A DNA stretch of 43,821 bases from UBA5972 sp964466385 (GTDB lineage Bacteria; Pseudomonadota; Alphaproteobacteria; Rhodobacterales; Rhodobacteraceae), in assembly GCA_964466385.1 (NCBI GenBank), contig CAYXNM010000003.1:1-43821 (forward strand), written 5' to 3'. The number at the start of each line of letters is the position of its first letter. Position 1 is the stretch's first letter. Of the stretch, positions 24,537 through 33,495 are shown one piece after another. The notes beneath the pieces are model-generated. The model saw nothing but the letters and a program-made list of their open reading frames with translations, had not been told where the DNA came from and made no database searches. Position numbers and translations under genes: made by a program.

Positions 24537-26948
24537 CTAGCCGCGCAGAACGCCACCCGTTGCTTTTGCGACCTTGTCGATGATCTTGCCTGACACGCTT
24601 TCGATGTCACCATCTGTCAGGGTCGCATTTGACGGTTCCAGACGCACGGTGATTGCCAGCGATTTCTTGCCTTCGCCCATCTGCGCTTCGGCCTTTTCAC
24701 CGGCAAACACATCAAACAGTGCAACATCCGCAATCAACGCCTTGTCGGCGCCTTTGGCAGCGTTGACCAAAGCAAGGGATTCCACGCGCGCATCAACAAC
24801 AAAGGCGAAATCCCGTTCCACGGCCTGCAAATCGCTGATCTCCAGCGCCGGTCTCGTCTTTGATTTTGACTTGGGGAACGGCACGTTCTCAATGAAAACC
24901 GTAAAGGCGACAACCGGGCCTTTCACGTCAAGAGCGGTCAGGATTTTCGGGTGGACCTCGCCAAAGACCGCCAGAACGTTCTTGGGGCCAAGCGAAAGCT
25001 GACCAGCGCGCCCCGGATGCCACCAGCTGGGCACATTTCGGGTCACCGTCACTTTGGCAGGGGCGCCGATGGCCGCCAGAACGGCTTCGGCGTCGGCTTT
25101 CACATCGTAAATATCAACGCTGCGCCGTTCGCCATGAGCGTCGCGCGGGCCGGTGTGGCCGACCAGAATGCCTGCCGCCTCGATCTGTTCTTCACCGGGG
25201 GCTCCGCCTTTGAACGAGGGGCCAACTTCGAACAGCGCCAGATCGTTGAACCCGCGGGCCTGATTGCGCGCCGCAGCCTGCAAAAGGCCCGGCAACAAAT
25301 CGGGGCGCATATGGCTCATCTCGCTGGAAATGGGATTGGACAGCATGGTTTCAGCCGTGCCGCCGCCGAAAAGTCCCGCCGTTTGCTGATCAATGAACGA
25401 GTAACTTACGCATTCATTATACCCAAGCGCTGCCGTCATGCGACGGGCGGCGCCGTTTCGTTTTTGCTCGCGCGTCAGGATCGGGCGAATAACGCCGGTG
25501 GTTTCGCGCGCGAGCGGTTTGCCTTCTAGTTGCGTCAGTGAGGCGACACGGGCGATTTCCTCGACCAGATCAGCCTCGCCCAGAACATCGGGGCGCCATG
25601 TGGGCGGGGTCACCTGATCCCCGTCGATCGCAAACCCCAGCGATTTGAGCGTTGCAACCTGAACATCCGGTTCAATCGTCATCCCGACAAGCGAACTGAC
25701 GCGATCCGTGTCCAGACGGTAACTGCGCGAGACATCCGGAACCGCGCCCGCAATCACGACCTCTGACGCCTCGCCACCGCAAAGGTCAAGGATCATCCGT
25801 GTCGCCAGATCAAGCCCGGTCGGGGTAAAGGCGGGATCAACGCCACGTTCAAAGCGGTAGCGGGCGTCCGACGTGATCTTGAGCCGCCGACCGGTCGAGG
25901 CGATCGTCACCGGATCCCAATACGCACTTTCCACGAACACGTTGGTCGTTTCATCCGTGCAGCCCGTTGGAAGACCGCCCATGACTCCGGCAATGCTTTG
26001 AACACCGTTCGCGTCGGAAATAGCCATCATGTCCGCTTCAAGGGTGTATTCCTTGTCGTCAAGCGCGATCAGGGTTTCGCCACCTTTCGCACGATGCACG
26101 CGCAAATCTCCGTTGACCTTGTCCGCATCGAAAACGTGCAGGGGTCGGTTCGCGTCGATCGTGAAGAAATTGGTGATGTCCACCAGAATCGAGATCGGAC
26201 GCAATCCGACCGCGCGCAGACGATCCTGCAACCAGTCCGGCGAAGGGCCATTCCTGACGCCTCGGATCACGCGACCGCAAAATACCGGGCACCCCTTTGC
26301 AAGGACCTCCGCGTCGATGGACACGCCAACCGGGCTAGGAAATCCACCCTCGATGGTTGGCACGGCGCGCGGCTTTAGCGTTCCCAGCCCCCGCGCGGCC
26401 AGATCACGCGCGATCCCTTCCACCCCAAGCCCATCCGGGCGGTTGGGGGTGATGGCAATATCAATCACCGGATCGACCTTGGCCGGATCATGGGCCGCCA
26501 ACCAGTCAACGAAACGTTCCCCAACCTCGCCCGAGGGCAATTCGATGATCCCGTCATGCTCGTCGCTCAGCTGCATTTCCCGTTCCGAGCACATCATGCC
26601 GTGGCTTTCCACACCCCGGATCTTGCCCACCTGAATAGTGGTGTCGATCCCCGGCACGTACGTTCCCGGATGGGCGATCACGACCGTAATTCCGGCCCGC
26701 GCGTTCGGCGCGCCGCAGATGATCTGTTTCATCCCCTGATCGGTTTCAACCTGACACACCTGCAAACGGTCCGCATCGGGGTGTTTTTCGGCGGTTTTGA
26801 CCTTGCCGATCGTGAAACCTTTCAAGGCGTCGGCGCGGTTCTCAATCTCCTCAACCTCAAGGCCCAGATCGGTCAGCGCATAGGCGATATCCTCAACCGA
26901 GGCTTCGGTTTCAAGGTGGTCTTTCAACCAGGAAATCGTGAATTTCAT
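24537..26948 (-). CDS. pheT: Phenylalanyl-tRNA synthetase beta subunit
   Basis: Large subunit of the PheRS heterotetramer, which charges tRNA-Phe and edits mischarged tyrosine. The 803 aa follow the bacterial layout: N-terminal tRNA-binding OB fold (about 39-150), B3/B4 editing domain, B5 DNA-binding-like domain, catalytic-like core, and the C-terminal FDX anticodon-binding domain ending in VSGKIIDKVAKATGGVLRG. AAGGAAG precedes the ATG. It follows pheS by 69 bases. Confidence 0.97.
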   Translation of the reverse strand: MKFTISWLKDHLETEASVEDIAYALTDLGLEVEEIENRADALKGFTIGKVKTAEKHPDADRLQVCQVETDQGMKQIICGAPNARAGITVVIAHPGTYVPGIDTTIQVGKIRGVESHGMMCSEREMQLSDEHDGIIELPSGEVGERFVDWLAAHDPAKVDPVIDIAITPNRPDGLGVEGIARDLAARGLGTLKPRAVPTIEGGFPSPVGVSIDAEVLAKGCPVFCGRVIRGVRNGPSPDWLQDRLRAVGLRPISILVDITNFFTIDANRPLHVFDADKVNGDLRVHRAKGGETLIALDDKEYTLEADMMAISDANGVQSIAGVMGGLPTGCTDETTNVFVESAYWDPVTIASTGRRLKITSDARYRFERGVDPAFTPTGLDLATRMILDLCGGEASEVVIAGAVPDVSRSYRLDTDRVSSLVGMTIEPDVQVATLKSLGFAIDGDQVTPPTWRPDVLGEADLVEEIARVASLTQLEGKPLARETTGVIRPILTREQKRNGAARRMTAALGYNECVSYSFIDQQTAGLFGGGTAETMLSNPISSEMSHMRPDLLPGLLQAAARNQARGFNDLALFEVGPSFKGGAPGEEQIEAAGILVGHTGPRDAHGERRSVDIYDVKADAEAVLAAIGAPAKVTVTRNVPSWWHPGRAGQLSLGPKNVLAVFGEVHPKILTALDVKGPVVAFTVFIENVPFPKSKSKTRPALEISDLQAVERDFAFVVDARVESLALVNAAKGADKALIADVALFDVFAGEKAEAQMGEGKKSLAITVRLEPSNATLTDGDIESVSGKIIDKVAKATGGVLRG

Positions 26949-27017
26949 CGTTTGTCTTCCTTCATCGTCCGAACCGGTCCAAAAAGGCCGGACGTTTACC
27001 CGAATAGGCCCTGAATA

Positions 27018-28091
27018 TCAGCCGCCATGCAGTGTCGGAACATCAAGCGCCCCGAAACCATAATGGCGCAACCATCTGAGATCACTGTCAAAAAATGCTC
27101 TTAAATCCGGGATGCCATATTTCAGCATGGCGATCCGGTCGATCCCCATGCCAAAGGCGAACCCTTGCCAAAGGTCGGGATCAACACCCCCATGGGCCAA
27201 CACCTTGGGGTGCATCATGCCGGAGCCGAGAACCTCCATCCAGCCGTCGCCTTCACCGATGCGCAACTGGCCATCGACCCAGCTGCATTGGATATCCACC
27301 TCAGCACTGGGTTCCGTGAACGGAAAATGCGAGGCGCGGAAACGGGTCTTGATGCCGTCAATGTTGAAATACGCGCTGAAGAATTCTTCCAGCACCCATT
27401 TGAGATTGGCCATCGAGATATCCTTGCCAATCGCCATCCCTTCAACCTGATGAAACATCGGGGTGTGGGTCTGGTCATAATCCGCGCGATATACCCGCCC
27501 CGGCGCGATAATCCGGCAAGGCGCGCCAAATTTCTGCATGTGGCGGATCTGAACGGGCGATGTGTGCGTACGCAGAACGTTGGGCGGCGCGTCGTTTTCT
27601 GTCGCCCCGTTCATGTAAAACGTGTCCATCTCGGTCCGGGTCGGGTGCTCGGGGGGGATGTTCAGCGCATCGAAATTGAACCAGTCGCTTTCGATTTGCG
27701 GCCCTTCCGCGACCGAGAACCCAAGATCGGCGAAGATCGCCGTGACCTCCTCGGTGACTTGCGAGACAGGATGGATCGTGCCTTGACGACGCGAACGCCC
27801 GGCCATTGAAACATCCAGCCATTCGGTTTTCAGCCGCTCTTCAAGTGCTGCATCGGCAAGCGAGGCACGACGCGCGACAATGGCCGAGTTAATCTCGTCT
27901 TTCAGCGCATTCAGGGCTGGCCCGGCGGTTTGACGCTGCTCGGGGCTCATCTTGCCAAGCTCGCGCATTTTCAGGCTGATCTCGCCTTTTTTGCCCAGCG
28001 CGGCGACCCGCGTCGTTTCCAATGCAGTCTCGTCCGAAACCGCAGATATCTCTTTCAGGTATTTGTTCTTAAGCGCGTCAAGCCCGGACAT
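27018..28091 (-). CDS. pheS: Phenylalanyl-tRNA synthetase alpha subunit
   Basis: Catalytic subunit of PheRS, 357 aa. An N-terminal coiled coil (to about residue 90) binds tRNA; the class II core follows, with HPTRTEMDTFYM (motif 2 region), GSGMMHPKVL and the motif 3 segment GFAFGMGIDRIAMLKYGIPDLR. Two ATG codons are adjacent (28094 and 28091). I chose the second because GGA is better spaced for it. Lies 142 bases after rplT, past a terminator-like hairpin. Confidence 0.96.
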   Translation of the reverse strand: MSGLDALKNKYLKEISAVSDETALETTRVAALGKKGEISLKMRELGKMSPEQRQTAGPALNALKDEINSAIVARRASLADAALEERLKTEWLDVSMAGRSRRQGTIHPVSQVTEEVTAIFADLGFSVAEGPQIESDWFNFDALNIPPEHPTRTEMDTFYMNGATENDAPPNVLRTHTSPVQIRHMQKFGAPCRIIAPGRVYRADYDQTHTPMFHQVEGMAIGKDISMANLKWVLEEFFSAYFNIDGIKTRFRASHFPFTEPSAEVDIQCSWVDGQLRIGEGDGWMEVLGSGMMHPKVLAHGGVDPDLWQGFAFGMGIDRIAMLKYGIPDLRAFFDSDLRWLRHYGFGALDVPTLHGG

Positions 28092-28181
28092 CATCGTTCC
28101 ATTGTTCTGATTTTGTTGGCGGAGTGCTAACATACAGCCCCCGGAATGCAAGGACCGCTTCAGTTGCCACACCCTAAAAAC

Positions 28182-28210
28182 AAAAGACCCCCACGCAGGG
28201 CGCAGGGGTC
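28182..28210 (-). terminator. Rho-independent terminator after rplT
   Basis: On the minus strand GACCCC and GGGGGTC form a GC-rich stem (28210-28205 with 28192-28186) followed at once by TTTTG and another T run. It stands between rplT and pheS, so it may set the ratio of ribosomal protein to synthetase message, with pheST read through or from its own promoter. Confidence 0.8.
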
Positions 28211-28233
28211 ATTGGCGTTCCATAGACCGCTGC

Positions 28234-28596
28234 TTAGCCAAGGGCGGCTTTTGCCGAATTGACAATCGCACCGAACGCGTCGGGTTCATTGACGGCCAGA
28301 TCGGCCAGAACCTTGCGGTCAACCTCGATGCCGGCCAGGCTGAGCCCGTTGATGAAGCGGCTGTAGGTCAGCGCCTCGTCATGGCTGCGCACGGCGGCGT
28401 TGATCCGCTGGATCCACAGCGCGCGGAAGTTGCGCTTGCGGACTTTCCGGTCGCGGGTGGCGTATTGGTTGGCTTTGTCGACCGCCTGCGTGGCCGTGCG
28501 GAACGCGTTCGAGCGGCGTCCGTAATACCCTTTTGCGGCTTTGACGACTTTACGGTGACGGGCGTGCGAGGATGCGCCCCCTTTAACTCTGGACAT
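28234..28596 (-). CDS. rplT: 50S ribosomal protein L20
   Basis: Early-assembly protein of the large ribosomal subunit; in other bacteria it also represses its own operon. The 120 aa are typical (MSRVKGGASSHARHRKVVKAAKGYYGRRSNAFRTA...), with a basic N-terminal extension and globular C-terminus. It follows rpmI by 15 bases. infC, often the first gene of this operon, is not immediately upstream here. Confidence 0.98.
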   Translation of the reverse strand: MSRVKGGASSHARHRKVVKAAKGYYGRRSNAFRTATQAVDKANQYATRDRKVRKRNFRALWIQRINAAVRSHDEALTYSRFINGLSLAGIEVDRKVLADLAVNEPDAFGAIVNSAKAALG

Positions 28597-28611
28597 TGAT
28601 CAGGCTCCTTC

Positions 28612-28812
28612 TCAGCGCGCGTAGGGCATGTATTTTTTCACGATCGTCTCATCGGCGGCGCTCAGCGTGGTTTGACCACGCGCGTTGCGGATGAATTTGT
28701 TCGATCGCTTGATCATGCCGTGGCGTTTGCCCGCCTGGCCTGCCTTGATCCGGCCCGTGGCCGTGACCTTGAAGCGCTTTTTCGCGCCTGACTTCGTCTT
28801 CATCTTGGGCAT
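28612..28812 (-). CDS. rpmI: 50S ribosomal protein L35
   Basis: Small basic protein of the large ribosomal subunit, 66 aa: MPKMKTKSGAKKRFKVTATGRIKAGQAGKRHGM then a conserved Arg/Lys-rich C-terminus. AGGAG lies 7 bases before the ATG. A good vegetative promoter lies about 79 bases upstream, so this is likely the first gene of rpmI-rplT. Confidence 0.98.
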   Translation of the reverse strand: MPKMKTKSGAKKRFKVTATGRIKAGQAGKRHGMIKRSNKFIRNARGQTTLSAADETIVKKYMPYAR

Positions 28813-28890
28813 TTCCGTCTCCTGTCTCAGGAATGGTCGATAAGCGCGACTCGGCAGCCCTTTTCGGCCGGACGCGCGGTCAGAGCGGGT

Positions 28891-28919
28891 GCTATAAGCG
28901 CAACCCGGTCCCTTGGCAA
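28891..28919 (-). promoter_or_regulatory. Sigma-70-type promoter of rpmI-rplT
   Basis: On the minus strand TTGCCA (28919-28914) and TATAGC (28896-28891) are separated by exactly 17 bases. Transcription would start near 28884, giving an rpmI leader of about 70 bases. The -35 matches consensus at 5 of 6 positions, the -10 at 4 of 6. Confidence 0.65.
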
Positions 28920-28926
28920 GGTAAAA

Positions 28927-29643
28927 TCACCGCGGTCCGGTGGGGCGTGCAGGCCTGCCCCCGCCAAACAGGATTTCCTGCGATTGCGGGTCCGGTGTGT
29001 TGTCCCCGAGGACCGATTTCCCCAAATCCACCCCGCGTCGCACAGCCGGTCGCGCTTTGATCGCCGCGCGCCAGCGTGTGACGTTTGGGTAGGGGTCCAG
29101 TGAGCGCCCCATCGCTTTGCCGATCAGAACCCACGGCCAGCAGATCATGTCGGCAATCGAATAGTCCTCCAGAATATAATCACGCCCTTCAAGCCGCCGC
29201 TCAAGCACACCGAAACAACGGTCGTATTCGCGCGCATAGCGTTTGGCCGCATATCCGTCCTTTTCGGCCTTGGGCGCGTAATTCCAGAAATGGCTGTGCT
29301 GTCCGCCCATGGGGCCCTGATTGCCGACCTGCCAGAACAGCCACTCGATCGCCTCCTTGCGACCAAGCTTATCTTTGGGAATGAACTTTCCGGTCTTTTC
29401 GGCCAGATAAAACAGGATCGCGCCGCTTTCGAAAACCGAAACGGGCGGCCCCGGCACGTCATGGTCAACAATGGCGGGCATCCGGTTATTGGGGCTGATT
29501 GCCAGAAACTCCGGGTTGAACTGTTCGCCCCTGCCGAGATTCACATACCGCGTGTTGTAAGGCAGCCCGCATTCCTCCAGCATGATCGAAACTTTCCAGC
29601 CGTTCGGCGTCGGCCAGTAATAAAAGTCAAACCCGTCAGCCAT
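28927..29643 (-). CDS. Glutathione S-transferase family protein (YfcG-like)
   Basis: GST-fold protein of 238 aa in the same Nu/YfcG-type group as the product of 22252-22953: FYYWPTPNGWKVSIMLEECGLPY, NNRMPAIVDHD, VFESGAILFYLAEKTGKF, WLFWQVGNQGPMGGQ and LEDYSIADMICWPWV. The TPNG and WQVGNQGPM segments point to a disulfide-bond oxidoreductase activity. Lies between the small membrane protein of the pyk side and the rpmI promoter, on the same strand. Confidence 0.9.
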   Translation of the reverse strand: MADGFDFYYWPTPNGWKVSIMLEECGLPYNTRYVNLGRGEQFNPEFLAISPNNRMPAIVDHDVPGPPVSVFESGAILFYLAEKTGKFIPKDKLGRKEAIEWLFWQVGNQGPMGGQHSHFWNYAPKAEKDGYAAKRYAREYDRCFGVLERRLEGRDYILEDYSIADMICWPWVLIGKAMGRSLDPYPNVTRWRAAIKARPAVRRGVDLGKSVLGDNTPDPQSQEILFGGGRPARPTGPR

Positions 29644-29667
29644 TTCCCTGCCCCGTCCAATGCACTG

Positions 29668-29892
29668 TCAATTGAGGACGGACCCGATCACCTTGTAATA
29701 GGCGCGCGGGATATCGGACATCTGCAAACCATCAGGTGCGATTGCGGCGGCCCATAAAAGCAGGCTGCCGGCGATCACGACGACGATCGAGGCGACCCGG
29801 GGTTTGCGGCCTTCGATCATGGCCGTCAGGACCGAGACAACCGACAACACCGCCAGAACCGAGCCAGCCACCAGAGCGATTTCAAACGACAT
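29668..29892 (-). CDS. Small two-helix membrane protein, unknown function
   Basis: A 74-aa protein with two hydrophobic segments (about 5-25 and 34-52) joined by a short basic loop (MIEGRKPRVA), so both ends probably face the same side. The soluble tail ends in YYKVIGSVLN. I recognise no family. GAGGAGG stands 4-5 bases before the ATG, a strong translation signal. It follows pyk by 28 bases and precedes the GST gene, so it is likely co-transcribed with them. Confidence 0.75.
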   Translation of the reverse strand: MSFEIALVAGSVLAVLSVVSVLTAMIEGRKPRVASIVVVIAGSLLLWAAAIAPDGLQMSDIPRAYYKVIGSVLN

Positions 29893-29920
29893 TACGCCTC
29901 CTCACGACAACAGCCGACAA

Positions 29921-31387
29921 TCAGTCGGATTCAAAATCATCAATCAACCGCATTTCAATCTGCGACACCCGCAGGATGTTGGTGGTTCCCGGCATATTGA
30001 AAGGGATACCGGCGGTGACGACGATCAGGTCTTCGTCGCCACCGAAATGATATTTTTCCGCCGCGCGCGCGGCGTTGACCACCGCGGCCTTGAAACGCAA
30101 CACGGGTGTCGTCAACACGCAATGGAGGCCCCAGCCCAGGCACAGTCGCCGGGCGGTTCCTTCAAGCGGTGTCAGCGCGATGATCGGCACGCGCGGGCGT
30201 TCGCGTGCGACTTTTTGCGCGGTCGTTCCGGAATGCGTGAAACAGCAGATCGCCTTCACCTCGGTCGTTTCCGCGATTTCGCGTGCGGCGGCGGTGATGG
30301 CGTCCGATACGCTTTGGCTTGAAGGCGTGCGCGCGGCCTCGATCACCGCGCGGTAGGTCGGATCGCTCTCCACCTCGATGGCGACGTCATCCATGGTAGA
30401 GACCGCCTCGACCGGGAAATCCCCCGCGGCTGATTCTGCTGACAACATGACAGCGTCGGCGCCCTCGTAGATCGCTGTCGCCACATCTGAAACCTCGGCC
30501 CGCGTGGGCACGGGCGAGGATATCATGCTTTCCATCATTTGGGTCGCGACGATCACCGGCTTTCCCGCGTGGCGGCAGGCGCGCACAAGGCGTTTCTGAA
30601 TGGGCGGCACGTTTTGCACCGGCAGTTCGACCCCCAAGTCACCCCGTGCCACCATGATCCCGTCGGAAACTTCGAGAATGGAACCGAAAGATTTTACCGC
30701 GGCAGGTTTTTCGATCTTGGACAGGATGGCCGCGCGACCGTTGGCCAGCAAACGCGCCTCGTTGACGTCTTCTGCGCGCTGCACGAACGACAGCGCCAGC
30801 CAGTCGACGCCCAACGTGCAGGCAAATTCAAGATCGCGTCGGTCCTTTTCGGTCAGTGCGGCAAGGGGCAGGACCACGTCGGGAACGTTAATTCCCTTTC
30901 TGTCGGAGATTTCGCCGCCCACCTGGACGCTGCAATTCGCATGGTCCGGGCCGCATTCCCGGACCATCAGTTTGATTTTTCCGTCGTTGACCAGCAGGGT
31001 TTCACCTTTTGACAGGACGGCAAAAATCTCTGGATGGGGTACGCCGACCCGCGTCACGTCGCCGGCTTTTTCGTCCAGATCAAGGCGGAACTGCGCCCCG
31101 GGCAACAACTGTTCCGAACCGTTTGCGAATACGCCGCAGCGCAGTTTCGGGCCCTGAAGATCCGCAAGAATGGCAATCGGGCGCCCGCAATCGGCCTCGA
31201 CCTCGCGAATGATCGCGTGGCGCGCGGCAAGCTCGTCATGGGTTCCGTGGCTCATGTTCAGCCGAAAGACGTCGGCCCCGGCTTCAAACAGGGCGCGTAT
31301 CATCGGCTTGGTGTCGGATGCTGGGCCCAGCGTCGCCACGATTTTCACGCTTCTCTGTCGTTTGATAGCCTGCACGGTCGCCCTCAT
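29921..31387 (-). CDS. pyk: Pyruvate kinase
   Basis: Final glycolytic step, phosphoenolpyruvate plus ADP to pyruvate plus ATP. About 488 aa with KIVATLGPAS, FRLNMSHGTH, the ADLQGPKLR loop, the catalytic ILSKIEKPAAV lysine segment, MVARGDLGVELP and MMESMISSPVPTRAEVSDVA. The C-terminal alpha/beta domain is complete. ATG 31387 gives MRATVQAIKRQRSVKIV; a GTG at 31375 with a GAGGG upstream and a GTG at 31417 are alternatives. Divergent from the N-formylglutamate amidohydrolase gene. Confidence 0.96.
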   Translation of the reverse strand: MRATVQAIKRQRSVKIVATLGPASDTKPMIRALFEAGADVFRLNMSHGTHDELAARHAIIREVEADCGRPIAILADLQGPKLRCGVFANGSEQLLPGAQFRLDLDEKAGDVTRVGVPHPEIFAVLSKGETLLVNDGKIKLMVRECGPDHANCSVQVGGEISDRKGINVPDVVLPLAALTEKDRRDLEFACTLGVDWLALSFVQRAEDVNEARLLANGRAAILSKIEKPAAVKSFGSILEVSDGIMVARGDLGVELPVQNVPPIQKRLVRACRHAGKPVIVATQMMESMISSPVPTRAEVSDVATAIYEGADAVMLSAESAAGDFPVEAVSTMDDVAIEVESDPTYRAVIEAARTPSSQSVSDAITAAAREIAETTEVKAICCFTHSGTTAQKVARERPRVPIIALTPLEGTARRLCLGWGLHCVLTTPVLRFKAAVVNAARAAEKYHFGGDEDLIVVTAGIPFNMPGTTNILRVSQIEMRLIDDFESD

Positions 31388-31515
31388 CCTGCCGTTATTT
31401 CCGCCTTCTATACCCACCTCTGGTAAACATGTCTCACTTTATTCGCCAAATAGGCAATGACACCTTGCCGCTGGCGGCTGGCGGGTTATTTACTGTGCAA
31501 ATGGTTTTGGACTTC

Positions 31516-32265
31516 ATGACTCGATCAGATATTGCCTTTGAGATTGCAAATCCCGAAGGCAGCAGCGACTTTGTGGTCAGCTGCGATCACGCGAGCAACG
31601 CGGTTCCGCGAGAGATAGGCGGCGGTTGTCTGGGCTTGTCACAGCCGGAAATGGCGCGCCACATTGCCTTTGACGTGGGTGCGGCGGGCGTGTCGCGGCA
31701 TCTGGGTCACATTCTGGACGCGCCGATTATCCTGTCGCGGTTTTCGCGGCTGCTTGTCGACCCGAACCGGGGCGAAGATGACCCGACACTGTTCATGCAG
31801 ATTTATGACGGGACCGTCGTTCCGGGCAACCGGAACCTGAGTGAAGACGACCGGAACTGGCGGCTTGACAACTATTACCACCCCTATCACGGCGCGCTGG
31901 AAAAGTTGCTGAACCAACGTCGAAACCCGGCATTGATCGCCGTGCACAGTTTTACCGCGCAGTTGGAGGGGCACCCGCCCCGTCCCTGGCATTTGGGGGT
32001 CCTGTTTGGGCAGGGAAATCCGCTGGGGCCGGTATTGATCGATCGCCTTCAGCAGGACATGGACATCTGCGTTGGCGAAAACGAACCTTATGGCGGGCAT
32101 CTGGATGGCGACAGCATCGACCGTCACGCGATCGCGCCCGGACGCGCCAACATCCTCATTGAAATCCGCAACGACCTGATCCGAACCGAAAAGGACCAGG
32201 CGTGCTGGGCCAAAAAGCTCGCACCGGTCATTCAGGATGTGGTAAAGTCGGCACCCAAAGTCTGA
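31516..32265 (+). CDS. N-formylglutamate amidohydrolase family protein
   Basis: Zinc-type amidohydrolase of the FGase family, which hydrolyses N-formyl- (or related acyl-) glutamate. The 249 aa contain VVSCDHASNAVP near the N-terminus, DVGAAGVSRHL, AVHSFTAQLEG, a NxPY-type segment (NEPYGG) and the DSIDRHAIAPGRANILIEIRNDLI block characteristic of the family. ATG 31516 has GGA 5 bases upstream; ATGs at 31429 and 31501 would extend it without conserved sequence. Followed after 12 bases by DUF1244, with which it probably forms an operon. No hut genes are nearby. Confidence 0.87.
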   Translation: MTRSDIAFEIANPEGSSDFVVSCDHASNAVPREIGGGCLGLSQPEMARHIAFDVGAAGVSRHLGHILDAPIILSRFSRLLVDPNRGEDDPTLFMQIYDGTVVPGNRNLSEDDRNWRLDNYYHPYHGALEKLLNQRRNPALIAVHSFTAQLEGHPPRPWHLGVLFGQGNPLGPVLIDRLQQDMDICVGENEPYGGHLDGDSIDRHAIAPGRANILIEIRNDLIRTEKDQACWAKKLAPVIQDVVKSAPKV

Positions 32266-32277
32266 AGGAGTATCTTC

Positions 32278-32592
32278 ATGGATGAACAGACCCGGACCGA
32301 GCTGGAAGCCGCCGCCTTTCGCCGCCTGCGCGAGCATCTGATGGACAAGCGCACCGATGTTCAGAATATAGACATGATGAACCTTGCAGGATTTTGCCGC
32401 AATTGCCTGTCGCGCTGGTATCAGGAAGCCGCGAACGAGCGCGGGATCGAGATGTCAAAAGGCGAAGGCCGCGCGGCTTTCTATGGCATGCCCTATGAGG
32501 ACTGGCGCAACGCCTTTCAGACCGAGGCGGGTGCGGACAAACAGGCCGCCTTCAAGGTCGCCTTCGCCGAGAACGTCGACGAAAAGTCCTGA
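32278..32592 (+). CDS. DUF1244 family protein
   Basis: A 104-aa cytoplasmic protein of the DUF1244 family, recognised by FCRNCLSRWYQEAA with a Cys-x-x-Cys pair (about residues 38-41) and the YGMPYEDWRNAFQTEA block. The family is widespread in proteobacteria and its role is unknown; the CxxC may bind metal. AAGGAG lies 7 bases before the ATG. Pairs with the FGase-family gene upstream and converges on dat, with 23 bases between the stop codons. Confidence 0.9.
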   Translation: MDEQTRTELEAAAFRRLREHLMDKRTDVQNIDMMNLAGFCRNCLSRWYQEAANERGIEMSKGEGRAAFYGMPYEDWRNAFQTEAGADKQAAFKVAFAENVDEKS

Positions 32593-32615
32593 ATGCTGAT
32601 GAGATCAAGCCGCCG

Positions 32616-33479
32616 TCAAATGGCGGATTTGCGGCTTTCTTCCAGATAGATTTCCCTGAGGCGTTTCGCGACGGAACCGGGTTTCCCGGTCCCCACGGCA
32701 GCACCGTCCACCTCGACCACCGGCATCACGAACATCGAGGCTGACGTTATGAACGCCTCCTCCGCCGCTTTGGCCTCGGCGATCGTGAAGGGACGTTCCT
32801 CGACCTCCATCTGGGCCTCGCGCGCAAAGCGCAGAACGGCAGCGCGGGTGATGCCATGCAGGATATCGTTGGACAGATCGCGGGTGATGATCCTGCCACC
32901 CTTGACGATATAGGCGTTGTTGGAGGTACCCTCGGTCACGAAACCATCCTCGATTAGCCACGCGTCGTCGCACCCGGCGGCCTTGGCCATCATCTTGCCC
33001 ATGGACGGGTACAGCAACTGCACGGTCTTGATATCGCGCCGCCCCCAGCGGACATCGTCGATCGAGATCACCCTGATCCCCGTTTTCGCCAGCGGGCTGT
33101 CGGCCAGACCGGGTTTTGACTGCGTGAACAGAACGATTGTCGGGGGGGTTTCGTCGGGATCGGGAAACACGAAATCCCGGTCCCCCGGCGCGCCGCGTGT
33201 GATCTGCAAATAGACGCCACCGTCGACCACGTCGTTTACCCGCACCAGTTCGCGATGGACGGCAAGAAGGTCGTCCTTGCCGATCGGATTGCGCATGTCC
33301 AACTCGCCAAGCGAGCGCGCCAACCTGACCGCGTGGCCGTCAAAATCAACGAGCTTGCCGTCAAGAACCGAGGTCACCTCGTAAACCCCGTCGGCCATCA
33401 GAAAACCCCGGTCGAAGATCGAGACTGTCGCCTCGCCCTCGTCCATATACGCGCCGTTCAGATATACGGTTCGCCCCAT
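32616..33479 (-). CDS. dat: D-amino-acid aminotransferase
   Basis: Fold-type IV PLP enzyme of 287 aa that transaminates D-amino acids with 2-oxoglutarate, giving D-glutamate. The PLP lysine is Lys151 (DIKTVQLL); FDRGFLMADGVYEVTSVL near the N-terminus and EGTSNNAYIV at 183-192 are typical of D-AAT rather than branched-chain enzymes. Of the carboxylate trap of Bacillus D-AAT (Tyr31, Arg98, His100), Tyr33 and Arg101 align but the His position is Phe103. AAAGGA precedes the ATG. It is 16 bases after dgcA, third in dgcN-dgcA-dat. Confidence 0.88.
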   Translation of the reverse strand: MGRTVYLNGAYMDEGEATVSIFDRGFLMADGVYEVTSVLDGKLVDFDGHAVRLARSLGELDMRNPIGKDDLLAVHRELVRVNDVVDGGVYLQITRGAPGDRDFVFPDPDETPPTIVLFTQSKPGLADSPLAKTGIRVISIDDVRWGRRDIKTVQLLYPSMGKMMAKAAGCDDAWLIEDGFVTEGTSNNAYIVKGGRIITRDLSNDILHGITRAAVLRFAREAQMEVEERPFTIAEAKAAEEAFITSASMFVMPVVEVDGAAVGTGKPGSVAKRLREIYLEESRKSAI

Positions 33480-33495
33480 TGTCACGTCCTTTTTG

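Noticed and set aside
31516..32592. N-formylglutamate amidohydrolase as the deacylase of the DgcN-DgcA route
   Set aside because: Attractive chemistry (acyl-glutamate hydrolysis) but the gene is on the opposite strand, paired with DUF1244 and divergent from pyk; nothing in the sequence ties it to dgcNA-dat.
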